A stretch of DNA of 64,000 nt, taken from Trichomonas vaginalis G3. Taxonomy: Eukaryota; Parabasalia; Trichomonadida; Trichomonadidae. A model generated the notes under the pieces. That model did no database searches. It was not told where the DNA came from and saw nothing but the letters and a program-made list of their open reading frames with translations. Location: NCBI RefSeq assembly GCF_026262505.1, contig NC_067203.1, positions 5,952,001 through 6,016,000 on the forward strand, in the 5' to 3' direction. Positions within the stretch are counted from its first letter, which is position 1, and the number at the start of each line of letters is the position of its first letter. The position numbers and the translations under genes are program-made. This document shows positions 1 through 10,790 of this stretch, piece by piece.

Positions 1-2
1 TC

Positions 3-2987
3 TTCCAAATTAGACATTTCGCGTATTTCCTTGAGACAGCGTTCACAAATCAGAACTTTAAGAACATTATCGACAAAGGAATCGATTGTTCCAAAACTTT
101 TATCGATTCATTTTCTTTAATAATTGATTATTCCTTGCAATTCAATGTATCCATCTTCAAGAAGGCCAGATACGAAGAGATATTCAAGAACTACGCTTCC
201 CTTATCTCTGCAATGAACGGATATGAAAAATGCAGAAATTCTATAAACGAAATCATCAAAACATTGAGTTTGCAAGCGATCAAACTTGAAGGCGCGTTAC
301 CTACATCACGCCAATTCGGTGAAAAAGCTAACGATCTTAGCGATTTACACCAAGCTTTGTCTGATATTACTTATTGTATATCAATCCTTTGTTCTAAGAT
401 CACGAAAGGTCAGGATTACAACTACGATGTCGTATTTGATACTCTTGGCCGATGGATCAATCAAAATCTTTTTGAAAATGATTTTGACAACATTGAAGAC
501 GAAAATATGGCCTTGTTTAGGTCAATTATGCAACCATCAGTTAATATATCTGTTGGATTGGCTATCCATAACTTCGCAGGAATGATTTTAAGGTCAAATT
601 TGCCAAATGCAAAGAATCTTTTAAGTTTGGCATGCGAAACCGACCAAATTGACTTAAGTTATTTCTGTATCAACGCTGCTCTGCTTCCTGTCCGTCTATT
701 CGCTGCAGAAAAGCATATTATTAAGTATTTCGTCCGAAATTCCACTTCTTTCATCAAAGCGATCACTTCCATTAAGAATGAGATTAATGTAAAGCTGTTC
801 TACGCTCCTCTTTTCGCGTTTGTTCAGATTTTACTTTCATTATCTCAAGATAAAGACATGTTTATCGGAATGATTGCGAGAAACTTCGGTATATTCGACG
901 AATTTACTGACGAGGATGATGATGTATCCATCCAATTTGCTTTTCTACACTTCATTACGTGTTTAATTTTCGATAGGACATGTATTACGGACGATAGGAA
1001 GCGAATGAAGCTCCAAACGATTCTGTTCAGTCTTGCAACCGGTCCCATCCAGCTCGTACAGATCTCCCAGACCCTTTGGTGCAATGTTTTGTCAGATAAT
1101 GATTTTATGACAGAACTTTTTAAGCACGTTAACAGATCTACAGCAGATGGCCGCACGAGGATTCGATTACAGAACGAAAGGGACTGGCATCCGTTCGCTC
1201 CTTGGTTCCAAACAAAGAATATCTTGGAAGCAATGGCTTATTACACTTCACATTACCCGGAAAGCATAATTCCATTCCCAGAATATGAAGATAATCCTCA
1301 TCTCTACCTCCAGGAGTCATTATCTTCAAATATTCTCCTTGCTATTGAATTTAATGTGATTTCTAACGCTGCCTGGACGAATTCCTACAACGCATGTTTG
1401 CATATTGTTGTTAATCTCTTGGTACAGTTCTCGAAATTCTCAAAAGAAAGAGGAATTTCGCCAAAAGATTCAAAAATGATAATTGCAAAGGACTTGGAAG
1501 AGCTAGTTACGGCCATTCCCGACAAATTCGAACAATTCATGCTCACGCCAATATCATTCAAAGGTCGCGCGGCCACTACGGCGTTAGATATAATCACATC
1601 TTTCGGAAAATGGACTTATAAGAGCCTTGAAGAGATGTCAATTGGATTTGTACCACCACACGACTCCAAAACGACGACAAACAAAAAAATGGCCCTCATG
1701 GCCAAGAAAAGAGCATTGGACGAATTACAATGCCACCTTTCCAATTTCGATTTCTACGCGCATGACGAGACAGAGCATAAAGAGACATGTTCGGTCTGCG
1801 CGTCGGAATTGGGATTACTTCATTACCCAGTTTTGGCATATAATTCTCCTATGGCCGATGTCATTGAAAACTCGTTAAACGGTACTACCAAGGACTCCTA
1901 CAACACTACGACCATGTTTAAGATGTGTACGCACCCTGTACATCCGGTATGTCTCAATTGGAAGGAAGGATTTCAATGCCCGGTCTGTAGAGGACGAAGG
2001 AACGCATTAATCCCTATCATTAATGATTTTTCTGGACCTCTTTCTGACCAGCAAATTGAAAGTATCAACAATTGTATCCAATTTATCTTCGGAAAGGCCA
2101 ACGCTGAGTACATACTACAGTCATTTTGTGCCCACTTGACAGTTTCGGAGATCAGATTTAGGCTAAAACCGGATTTCATCGACCAACCGAATTTTCATCT
2201 ACTTACAAAATACCTTTTCATCTCTCTTTATCATTATTTCAAGATAAATGATAAATTGCTGAAGGAAACTCCGTTCGCTACTAACGATCCATTGATAATT
2301 TTAGTCATGCAATTGCTAGTCAACGAAGATCCGAAGACAGGGTACGTGAAAAGGGTTTCCTCGATAGGTAGAAGAGTTTCCCCGGACCAAAGATTGGAAT
2401 TCGCCAGAAGAAGTGCTCTAATTGAACATTTTTGTTTAAATGAACGCTTCGAAGACCGATGTGGCTTCACAGACTGGGATGATATATTATCAGCATCATC
2501 TCTTTCAGTGAGATACCAGCTCGAAATCCCTGATTTTTCATTGCCTGCCTATGTTTTGCTCAAATTACCTCTAGATTACGTTGATTTGGCCAGACAACCT
2601 TATTCCTTGGAGATCAGAGACATGTATCATGACACAGGATTGTGTCTTCTCACAGGAAAAGTGGTCAAATTCAGTCAGAAGACGGAAGGAGGATTTCCAA
2701 CGTATAAAGAACACGTGAGGAAGGTTTTGGGCAACACGTTCAGTCCTATTATGTACATAACAGGAAGGAATTCAACCTCTGTAGTCATTTATTCCGGTGT
2801 TGTAAAAAAGATATTTGATGTGACAACTGCTTACGTGGATAACTACGGAGAAAGCGATGTAGGGTTTAAGAGAGGCGCGTTTTTGAAGCTTTCGTCTGAA
2901 AAAATGCTTCATTTGGTTGAATTGATTTTAAGTGGAGATTGGATGGATGCAAATGCGGATAATTTCACTCCTGCAGTTACTAACTGA
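3..2987 (+). CDS. UBR1/UBR2-type N-recognin E3 ubiquitin ligase, C-terminal part (5' end outside window)
   Basis: The frame is open from base 3 without a stop, and no ATG fits a start, so the gene begins upstream of the window and about 995 residues of its C-terminal part are visible. A RING-type zinc module lies at about 1785-1993: CSVC, then KMCTHPVHPVC, then CPVC. The C-terminal stretch (about 2630-2930) has GLCLLTGKVV, then YVDNYGESDVGFKRG, the signature of the UBR autoinhibitory domain (YLDDYGE.D.G..RG in animal UBR1/2). Known family role: E3 ligases that recognise N-degrons and ubiquitinate the substrate with an E2. The substrate-binding UBR box and ClpS-like domain would be in the missing upstream part and cannot be checked. 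Base composition is less AT-rich than in neighbouring genes. The stop is TGA. Family call is confident; specific paralogue is not. Confidence 0.85.
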   Translation, partial: FQIRHFAYFLETAFTNQNFKNIIDKGIDCSKTFIDSFSLIIDYSLQFNVSIFKKARYEEIFKNYASLISAMNGYEKCRNSINEIIKTLSLQAIKLEGALPTSRQFGEKANDLSDLHQALSDITYCISILCSKITKGQDYNYDVVFDTLGRWINQNLFENDFDNIEDENMALFRSIMQPSVNISVGLAIHNFAGMILRSNLPNAKNLLSLACETDQIDLSYFCINAALLPVRLFAAEKHIIKYFVRNSTSFIKAITSIKNEINVKLFYAPLFAFVQILLSLSQDKDMFIGMIARNFGIFDEFTDEDDDVSIQFAFLHFITCLIFDRTCITDDRKRMKLQTILFSLATGPIQLVQISQTLWCNVLSDNDFMTELFKHVNRSTADGRTRIRLQNERDWHPFAPWFQTKNILEAMAYYTSHYPESIIPFPEYEDNPHLYLQESLSSNILLAIEFNVISNAAWTNSYNACLHIVVNLLVQFSKFSKERGISPKDSKMIIAKDLEELVTAIPDKFEQFMLTPISFKGRAATTALDIITSFGKWTYKSLEEMSIGFVPPHDSKTTTNKKMALMAKKRALDELQCHLSNFDFYAHDETEHKETCSVCASELGLLHYPVLAYNSPMADVIENSLNGTTKDSYNTTTMFKMCTHPVHPVCLNWKEGFQCPVCRGRRNALIPIINDFSGPLSDQQIESINNCIQFIFGKANAEYILQSFCAHLTVSEIRFRLKPDFIDQPNFHLLTKYLFISLYHYFKINDKLLKETPFATNDPLIILVMQLLVNEDPKTGYVKRVSSIGRRVSPDQRLEFARRSALIEHFCLNERFEDRCGFTDWDDILSASSLSVRYQLEIPDFSLPAYVLLKLPLDYVDLARQPYSLEIRDMYHDTGLCLLTGKVVKFSQKTEGGFPTYKEHVRKVLGNTFSPIMYITGRNSTSVVIYSGVVKKIFDVTTAYVDNYGESDVGFKRGAFLKLSSEKMLHLVELILSGDWMDANADNFTPAVTN

Positions 2988-4048
2988 TTTTTTATATATT
3001 ATTTTCATTATTTTATTTATGTTTCATCAATAAGTATTTATTTGTTCTTATGAAAAAAAATTTCAAAATTTTTTTACAAATATTTGCTTATGTGAAACAC
3101 ATATATATCTAATTTATTCTTTTAAAAGACTTTCTGATATTTTCTCAATTTTTTTGATACCACTTTCTTTATGTCCCAATTTCTAAACTAAAGAGTTAAT
3201 GTTTTTGGTCTGCAAAAAGTTTTTATAGAACACCATATAGTTCCCAAAATGGTAGTTATACTTTTTTGTTATTAAAATAAGCACTATACTGATGTCATTA
3301 GAAGATATCACCCTTTAGTTTTTGAGTATTTTAATAATTCTCTTATGTTTAAAATGAAATGTTTCAAAATCAAACAGTGTGTTAATCAAAGGTATTGAAA
3401 GTTATCGTAATAATAACTACAAGATCTAGTTTATAAAGCATAATTCGACTATTCAGAAATGATGTTTTCTGCACTCAAAAGTTTGAAAATTTGTAAATCA
3501 AATTATCATTGAATAGATCATAGTAAATGAAAGCAAGGCAATAAGCGCAATGCATTCCTTTACTATTGCTTGTATATACTTCATTTGGGTATAATCTACG
3601 AATGATTGCTTTTATTGATGATATTTTGAATCAAATTTAATAATTTTATAAAAACACATCATTTTATGTTTTATTTTCATTATCAACACAATTTGATCAC
3701 TTACTTGCCACTGAAACAACTAACACATTGAGCAATAAATAATGTCTTTCACCAAAATTTTTTTCTATACTATCTCACATCAACAAAACTCTTGAACTAA
3801 AATTCCATGAAAACTTATTGGCATCATTATTCCGATGAGAAGTATCCTCAAGAGTTATAATATGTAATCCATTCATTTGCATAGATTATACTCCATATAT
3901 AATGAGATGTTTCAGTTATTTGGCTTAATATTAGAGAAATAGAAGCCCAAAATGAATTTCTAGGTAATATGGATAATTTACAGTAAAAATATGATGTAGA
4001 ATATTTTTTGGATTCTGGGGCTGATTTAGTTCTAAAAAGTGACAGCAA
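2988..4048. other. AT-rich intergenic region without a recognisable gene
   Basis: About 1.06 kb of very AT-rich sequence. I see no conserved coding frame, tRNA or long repeat. The only item of note is the AAAAGTGACA motif at its right edge, just before the EMC2 start. Confidence 0.6.
4035..4044 (+). promoter_or_regulatory. AAAAGTGACA motif 4 nt upstream of the EMC2 start
   Basis: The string AAAAGTGACA ends 4 nt before the ATG at 4049. The same string occurs 3 nt before the ATG at 46634 and just before the frame at 27448, and a variant with an extra G precedes the LRR gene at 36421. A start-proximal core promoter role is inference from this recurrence. Confidence 0.4.
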
Positions 4049-4756
4049 ATGGAGTTCGAACAAGAGATACAACGTAGTATAGGTTTCAGGAATGAAGCAT
4101 TAGCTGATAAACTTCGTAATGTTGATCTTAAACACTTACCTGACGAACTCTTATGCAAGATTGGCATTGTTATGGCTTTATCAAAGAAAGAAGAGAATAA
4201 TGATGTTGCAAGAACTATTCAAAAGATGCTTGTTAACAAGCATGACCATTCTGGTCCTTTCCAACTCATTAAATGGCTTCTCAAACTTACACAAGGATAT
4301 GATCGTGATAACTTAGCAGGCCAATTGATAGATTGGTCTGATCACCACTCTGATGACATTCTTTACTCTCGTGTTATACTCTACGTTCACGATAATAATG
4401 ACCCAATTGAGCAAATTGGCGCATATGTCAGACATCTCGAGATTTTCTACGATGATACATTAGCATGGATAGAATTAGGACACCTTTACATGAAGGAAAA
4501 GCTCTACGACCGTGCAGCTTTTGCTTACGAAGAAGCTATCAGCTTTGTCGATGATGATTCTTCATTTTATGTCTACGCAGCCGAAGCTCGCTCGAATATG
4601 GATGGCGATGATAATAAAAGTATCGCTCGCAAGCAATTATCTAAAGCTATTTTGCTTGATGAAAAGAATATGAAAGCTGTCGATATGTTAATTGAATTAG
4701 GTGGTCCAAATACAGAAAAATTGATACAATATAGAAAATTGATGAATTCAAAATAA
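4049..4756 (+). CDS. EMC2: ER membrane protein complex subunit 2 (EMC2/TTC35) homologue
   Basis: 235 residues of TPR-type helical repeats. The diagnostic part is residues about 130-215: AWIELGHLYMKEKLYDRAAF, followed by the (Y/F)..YAEA segment, a SIARKQLSKAI helix pair and an NMKAVDML helix, in the order seen in EMC2. Known role: soluble cytosolic scaffold of the EMC, which inserts tail-anchored and multipass proteins into the ER membrane. The protein is shorter than animal EMC2 (about 300 residues), mostly at the N-terminus. The start is the first ATG, 4 nt after an AAAAGTGACA motif. The stop overlaps TAAA, the proposed trichomonad poly(A) signal. Confidence 0.8.
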   Translation: MEFEQEIQRSIGFRNEALADKLRNVDLKHLPDELLCKIGIVMALSKKEENNDVARTIQKMLVNKHDHSGPFQLIKWLLKLTQGYDRDNLAGQLIDWSDHHSDDILYSRVILYVHDNNDPIEQIGAYVRHLEIFYDDTLAWIELGHLYMKEKLYDRAAFAYEEAISFVDDDSSFYVYAAEARSNMDGDDNKSIARKQLSKAILLDEKNMKAVDMLIELGGPNTEKLIQYRKLMNSK

Positions 4757-5548
4757 AGTTTTTATATATTATTCTTTTTTTTTTAAATTTAGCTTTTTAA
4801 CAGATGTGAACACTTAAAGTGGGTTGTATCTCATTTGAGAATATGATTTTTTTTATCAAATAATAATTCCAAACTTTGATTTTTTTTTATATCAAATAAT
4901 AATTCCAAACTTTTTGGCATGAGATTAATGATATATTTATATGATATTTTAGTTGTTTCTTTAAAAGACTTGCCCAATTACTACATTTTTTTTAAATCAT
5001 ATACAACTTCATGAAGCTTTCATGATTTTAACAATAAAATCTTCCCAAAATTACCATCATTTCAGGAATTTGAATTAATTAGATTTCAGTAAAATGAAAT
5101 TTGTGACTTTAATATTAAAACATATATATTTGATTCATATTGGATGTAAATAAATCATATGACTAAATTATTAAGTTTATAAATTCTTATCAAAATTATT
5201 TTATTTTATATGTATTAACATACTTTTAACTTACTATGAGTATTAATATACTATCGTCACTATGATGACTAGCATTACCATTTGTCTGAGAATCCTCTAT
5301 TGATCCTATATTCATAACAGACAAACTCAAGGTGTAAAGCATAGTAATTTTGAGCAATTGGGTATCCTAAAATTGCAATTTCAAAACAGTATCTCGACAA
5401 GTATCTTGACTCAGATCGATTCTTAAGGAACTCCAAGATTTTCAAGAGATTTCTTGCAATATTTAACAAATGATAAGAATCTTCATTTACGCATCACCAC
5501 TCGATTGACATGGTTATCATAAAATAATAAGTGTCTTATATCGAAACA
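4757..5548. other. Intergenic, no gene recognised
   Basis: AT-rich. A 25-30 bp phrase around TCAAATAATAATTCCAAAC is directly repeated near 4855 and 4890. I see no convincing coding sequence; it separates EMC2 from the 3' end of the broken ankyrin gene on the other strand. Confidence 0.5.
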
Positions 5549-6488
5549 TTAATACTTTGTTCCATTTGTAATCAGAAGTTCAACTATTTCTTTTCTTTTC
5601 CAATTTGCTGATATTTGGAGAGCGGTTTGTCCAAATATATCTTTTTCATTGAGATTTGCACCATGTGAAATAAGAAATTCGGCTGTTTCTTTACTATTCG
5701 AAATTGCTGCTTTATGAAGAGCTGTTTCTCCATCTTTATCTTTTTCATTGATATTTGCACCATAAGAAATAAGAAGTTCAATTGTTTCTTTACTATTCAA
5801 ATATGTTGCTAAATGAAGAGCAGTATTTCCATATTCATCTTTTTCATTGAGATTTGCACCATGTGAAATAAGAAGTTTAGCTATTTCTTTTCTAATCCAA
5901 TATACTGCTTTATGAAGAGCTGTTTGTCCATTATTATCTTTTTCATTGATATTTGCACCATAAGAAATAAGAAGTTCAACTGTTTCTTTACTATTCAAAT
6001 ATGTTGCTAAATGAAGAGCAGTTTTTCCATATTTATCTTTTGCATTGATATTTGCGCCATGTGAAATAAGAAATTCAACTGTTTCTTTTCTATTATTTTC
6101 TGCTGCAATATGAAGAACTGTTTGTCCATTTTTATCTTTTTCATTGATATTTGCACCATGTGAAATAAGAAGTTCAACTGTTTCTTTACTATTAGATCTT
6201 GCTGCATAATGAAGAACTGTTGCTCCATTTTTATCTTTTTCATTGATATTTGCACCATGTGAAATAAGAAATTCGATATATTCTTTACTATTAGATCTTG
6301 CTGCATAATGAAGAACTGTTGCTCCATTTTTATCTTTTTCATTGATATTTGCACCATGTGAAATAAGAAGTTCAACTGTTTCTTTACTATTATTTTCTGC
6401 TGCAATATGAAGAGCGGTTAGTCCATCGTTATCTTTTTCATTGATATTTGCACCATGTGAAATAAGAAGTTCAACTGTTTCTTTACTA

Positions 6489-6516
6489 TAGGGTGTCCAA
6501 AGGTGTGTTTAGCACA
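6489..6516 (+). repeat. Mariner terminal inverted repeat, copy 1
   Basis: Starts TAGGGTGTCC; 27 of 28 bases match the reverse complement of 7764-7791. The left flanking TA is at 6487-6488. Confidence 0.95.
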
Positions 6517-6568
6517 AACCTGAATACTGCGAATAGAAATAAACAAGTTACATATATATAAAGTTTAT

Positions 6569-7584
6569 TTAAATATAATCACCATTGGATTCAATCACGC
6601 GTTCGCAGCGATCGATCCTGGCTTGAAAGACACGCTTTAAATCATCATGAGAAAATTGCTCAAATTGCTCTCTTACAAAATTTTCAAGATCATCTGGACT
6701 CGCGAATTCGCGTCCTTCAGCTCTCTTTTTAGCGTGCCGAATAAATAAAAGTCAGAGGGTGCAATATCAGGTGAATAAATTGGGTTTGGAACAACTTTGA
6801 CATTGTTTTCCACCAAGTAATTCATTACCTTATGACTTTTGTGAACTCTTGAATTATCAAAATGAATTGCAAACTTTTGTTTTTGTTGTTTGGATTTCTC
6901 AAACTCATCAGAATTGATAATTTGAGTAAGAACATTGTCAATTAGATACTGAGCATTCATCGTATTAGGTTTTTGAAGAATATCAATTGCGATGATGCCA
7001 TTCACGCCCCAAAAAACCGACAACATCATCATTGGTGTGTCAATTTTTTTCTTCGGGAATGTTTGCGGATTTTCATCCTTCGGGATCCACATGATTTTGG
7101 CTTTTGTTGCATATTGAAACCAAGACTCGTCCCCTGTTACTAAAAAGCGAAACTTCTTGGATTGATACGCACCCAATATAGAGAGGAGCTCTTTCGAAGA
7201 TTGGACTCTAGATTTTTTTTGAACTGAATTAAGGTTGTGCGGAACCCAACGTGTATACGCTAGTTTGTAGTTCAAATAATTGTGCAGATAATAACTGACT
7301 GTTGTACTTGGTATCTTTGTCATCTCCTCTATCCTTCTGAGTGATGCTCTTGGGTCTTCATCTAGCGCTTGAAGAATTGCTTTGATTTTTCTTTGATCCG
7401 GCGATTTTTTGTCAATTTTTATGAAGGGCGCCTTTTTGTTCATGAAGTGATACATCCTAACATGATACGTTACAGTGGAATAGCTAGGAGCATCCATACC
7501 GAAGCATTTTACCAATGTCGCGTAGATTTTTTTACAGTCTTTGCATTTTTTTGCAAGAGCGAGGATGTTTTCTTTATGATTCAT
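6569..7584 (-). pseudogene. Mariner (DD34D) transposase with a frameshift near the C-terminus
   Basis: The likely start is MNHKENIL at 7584; the open frame upstream to 7695 is not conserved in kind. A helix-turn-helix N-terminal half is followed by the catalytic domain: TGDESW (first Asp), HFDNSRVH (second Asp), and 34 residues later SPDIAPSDFYLFG (third Asp). The frame ends at 6673 after a nonsense tail, but a second frame continues without a gap from GREFASPDD to ESNGDYI and stops at 6569. This indicates a one-base loss around 6715-6720 in the stretch after KREL. All three catalytic Asp residues lie before the break. Reconciled length is about 338 residues, normal for mariners. Confidence 0.85.
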
Positions 7585-7763
7585 TAAAAAAATGAAAAAA
7601 ATCCCGCCAAAATTTCCCGCGAAACCGCCTCTTGTCTCAAAATTCATTTTATATACCGGCATGGCGCCAAAATACAACATACTCATCATATACATATATT
7701 CATATTTTTTATTATATATTTATAATCAGCATATATCTCCTTTAATAGTCTCATATAGAGCGC

Positions 7764-7791
7764 TGTGCTAAACGCACCTTTGGACACCCTA
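7764..7791 (-). repeat. Mariner terminal inverted repeat, copy 2
   Basis: Ends GGACACCCTA and is followed by TA at 7792-7793. Differs from copy 1 at one base (C for T in GGTG[T/C]GTTTAG). This end lies next to the transposase N-terminus. Confidence 0.95.
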
Positions 7792-9329
7792 TATTATTAC
7801 TTGCTGCAATATGAAGAGCGGTTAGTCCATCGTTATCTTTTTCATTGATATTTGCACCATGTGAAATAAGAAGTTCAACTGTTTCTTTACTATTATTTTC
7901 TGCTGCATAATGAAGAGCTGTTGCTCCATTTTTATCTTTTTCATTGATATTTGCACCATGTGAAATAAGAAGTTCAACTGTTTCTTTACTATTATTTTCT
8001 GCTGCAATATGAAGAGCGGTTAGTCCATCGTTATCTTTTTCATTGATATTTGCACCATGTGAAATAAGAAGTTCAACTGTTTCTTTACTATTATTTTCTG
8101 CTGCATAATGAAGAACTGTTTGTCCATCGTTATCTTTTTCATTGATATTTGCACCATGTGAAATAAGAAGTTCGACTATTTCTTTACTATTAGATCTTGC
8201 TGCATAATGAAGAACTGTTGCTCCATTTTTATCTTTTTCATTGATATTTGCACCATGTGAAATAAGAAATTCGATATATTCTTTTCTATTAGATCTTGCT
8301 GCATAATGAAGAACTGTTTGTCCATCGTTATCTTTTTCATTGATATTTGCACCATGTGAAATAAGAAGTTCAACTGTTTCTTTACTATTATTTTCTGCTG
8401 CATAATGAAGAGCAGTTTTTCCATATTTATCTTTTGCATTGATATTTGCGCCATGTGAAAGAAAGTATTTGGATAAGGATGGAAAATTGAACCTCATTGA
8501 ATTAATAAAACATTTGTTTATATCATTAGTTTGATCGAAATAAACTAAAAAGGATTCAAGATTATTGTAAATGCCGCAGTATTCTAAAAGGATCTCTATA
8601 TTGTGCTCATTCATCAAGAACGTAACAAAATCAATGTTGTGTGAAATAATTGCATATTTCATGCATTCTTTATTTGGTGTTTGATATTTCAAACATTCAC
8701 TCATGATCTCCGGATTTCCTCCTAAAAATGAAAATTCAAGACATGTTTCAGTTATTTCTGATTTAAATTTCGTTCTTAAAAACTTGAAACAATCAACTGC
8801 TCCATGGTAACAACATAATTCAAGAAATGAATATCCATTGTTAGAATATGGATATAACTTGCTTTTAAGTCTTTGATCTTTATTAAATCCATCTCTTTCA
8901 GTGAATGACATGAATCTTTCTTTGTCATTATACATAATTGCTCTGTAAATTGTATTTTCTGAATGAATATCAAGATTTTCTGATTTTTAAATTAATTCTA
9001 TACTCTTTGTAAAGTAGATATCCGGAAGATAATGGAACCCTAATTTCCTTTTGTACTTGATAATTATTATATATGAGTTTGATAAGAGAAAAATATGGCT
9101 TTATATAGCGATTATTAAACAAAATAATATATAAAATGTCTTGTATAATATTTACAGGGAGAAGCTTCTTTGAATCAATCAATTCTGTTTTGATCATTTT
9201 GTAAATCTTGTTTATTTCTTCTTCATTTTCAGTTTTCAGCTTATACAATATATTATATGGGTCGATGTAGTATTTATATATACTTTGCAATTCACTGTAT
9301 TTATTTGGGTGAGTGTCTTTATCAGACAT

Positions 9330-10790
9330 GAAAAAATTTAAAAGTAACATATTTTTAAATTTACCACCATTAAATTTTACCATATAAAACATCTTTGAAA
9401 TTCATTGGGGAAAATAAATGTTATATTATATATGTGGGAAAACATGTTATTATGTTTGTAGAAATAGAACAAGAAAAGAAGAAATGACTGCATCAATTAG
9501 ATTTTCATCCAATAACGTATGTAAACATCTAATTGGATTAACATTAACGGTACATTGTTTTTTGGGCCCACATCTTCTTGAAGGTCCTGGGTATTGTTAT
9601 TTCTTATTTAAAATAATTGTCCATAGAAAAACTTATATTTGAAATATTGATTGTTGTTTTAATGGTTGTAAAATATTTCTGTAATGAGTCATTTTGATCA
9701 TATTATTTCTTCTTATTTAACTGAACAACCAGACATTGAATAATAACGCAGGATAAAATAAGCTAACAATATTACAGTTACATTTTAAAAGGGGCTATAA
9801 TACTTCAATTTGAAATTCAAAATATGAATAGGGATTTTACCATATATTTGAAATTAGGCGTAATATGAAAATCATAACCAAATGATTGATTGATAAAATT
9901 TATGAAAATTAAAAAGTACCTTTTAGAAACTTTTCAAAATAAAATCATACCATTCATATTTGGAGTCAACTGATTCAATTTGTCGTTTTTATTTTGAAAA
10001 TTTCAAAAAAACTAAAAAAAGGAATTATCTTCGCATCATATAGACTGAATTGTGGACTTTGTTTCCATTCCTCCCTCTCCAAATATCAAAAATATATTAG
10101 AATATATACAAGATTTACAAGAATTAGCACTGTTGGCAATTAATTATTTTAAAAATTTGTGATTTCAGCAGTTTCAGCATTCTTACTAGTGCCATGCAAA
10201 AGTTGGAACTAAATATTTGAATATTCAACGAAACTCAAAAGATACACATACAGTTTCATTATTTTAGCATTTTTGATAAATATTTTGATTAGATATGTAT
10301 ATGAATGGCCTGATCAATAGAAATCATAATACATAAATCGAAATTTTAATAAACAATTATAAGAAAAGCGTGTATCTGGATTTCTTAGCTCATGGATGAG
10401 AATGTGATAATTAGCTGTTTCCATTTTTTGATTACAATCCAAGAAAGAAAATAAATGTTAGAACCTAAAACTGACACTAATTTTTTTTGCGTTTTTTCGT
10501 TTGACACATTAATGATATAGTAATATTCGTTCAATCAAGATTTGAAATGTTTACAAAAACCAATTCTCAGAATGTGAAACGAAAGAGAAAAAATATGATC
10601 ACAAAGTTGTGGGTTATGAATAAATCGTATTTTTCGTTATATTGAAAATAAATAATATGAAAAAAATAATGAGTAATACAGAAAAGAGCACATTTCAATT
10701 CTAGACAGGAATGAAAAACGATCACATGTTGTAATAAGCTTAATATACGAATGTAAATTCTGAATACCTAAAATTGAGTTCTTATGGAAT
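9330..10790. other. AT-rich gene-free stretch
   Basis: Contains only short open frames (for example 9418-9642 and 10637-10909) with no recognisable domain and no family-like composition. A small inverted repeat, CAATTAGAT/ATCTAATTG, sits near 9495-9535. I see no RNA gene. Confidence 0.5.

Larger units (their letters stand above)
6489..7791 (-). mobile_element. Tvmar1-like mariner transposon (1303 bp)
   Basis: 28-bp terminal inverted repeats begin TAGGGTGTCCAAAGGTG and differ at one position (6489-6516 and 7764-7791). A TA target duplication flanks the element (6487-6488 and 7792-7793). Removing the element plus one TA restores an uninterrupted ankyrin repeat. It carries one transposase gene with a DD34D triad. 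Length and structure fit Tvmar1, the mariner that is abundant in T. vaginalis. Confidence 0.95.
5549..9329 (-). pseudogene. Ankyrin-repeat (DUF3447-type) gene, frameshifted and split by a mariner element
   Basis: It starts with MSDKDTHPNKY at 9329 and reads through the helical N-terminal domain typical of this Trichomonas ankyrin family. The frame stops near 8970 (LKIRKS), and the family sequence resumes in another frame at NLDIHSENTIYRAI (about 8985); paralogues have about ten more residues here, so a small deletion shifted the frame. About 16 ankyrin repeats of 33 residues (ANINEKD..G.T.LH.AA) follow, with a Tvmar1-like element inserted in the seventh (6489-7791). Element plus target duplication is 1305 bp, a multiple of 3, so both flanks stay in the same frame. 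The repeats run to the natural end TNGTKY at 5549. As it stands the gene cannot make a full protein. Its repeats match the 39-44 kb gene almost base for base. Confidence 0.85.

Noticed and set aside
9418..9642. 74-codon frame with several Cys
   Set aside because: No recognisable domain, no promoter motif in place and composition as in the surrounding non-coding DNA.
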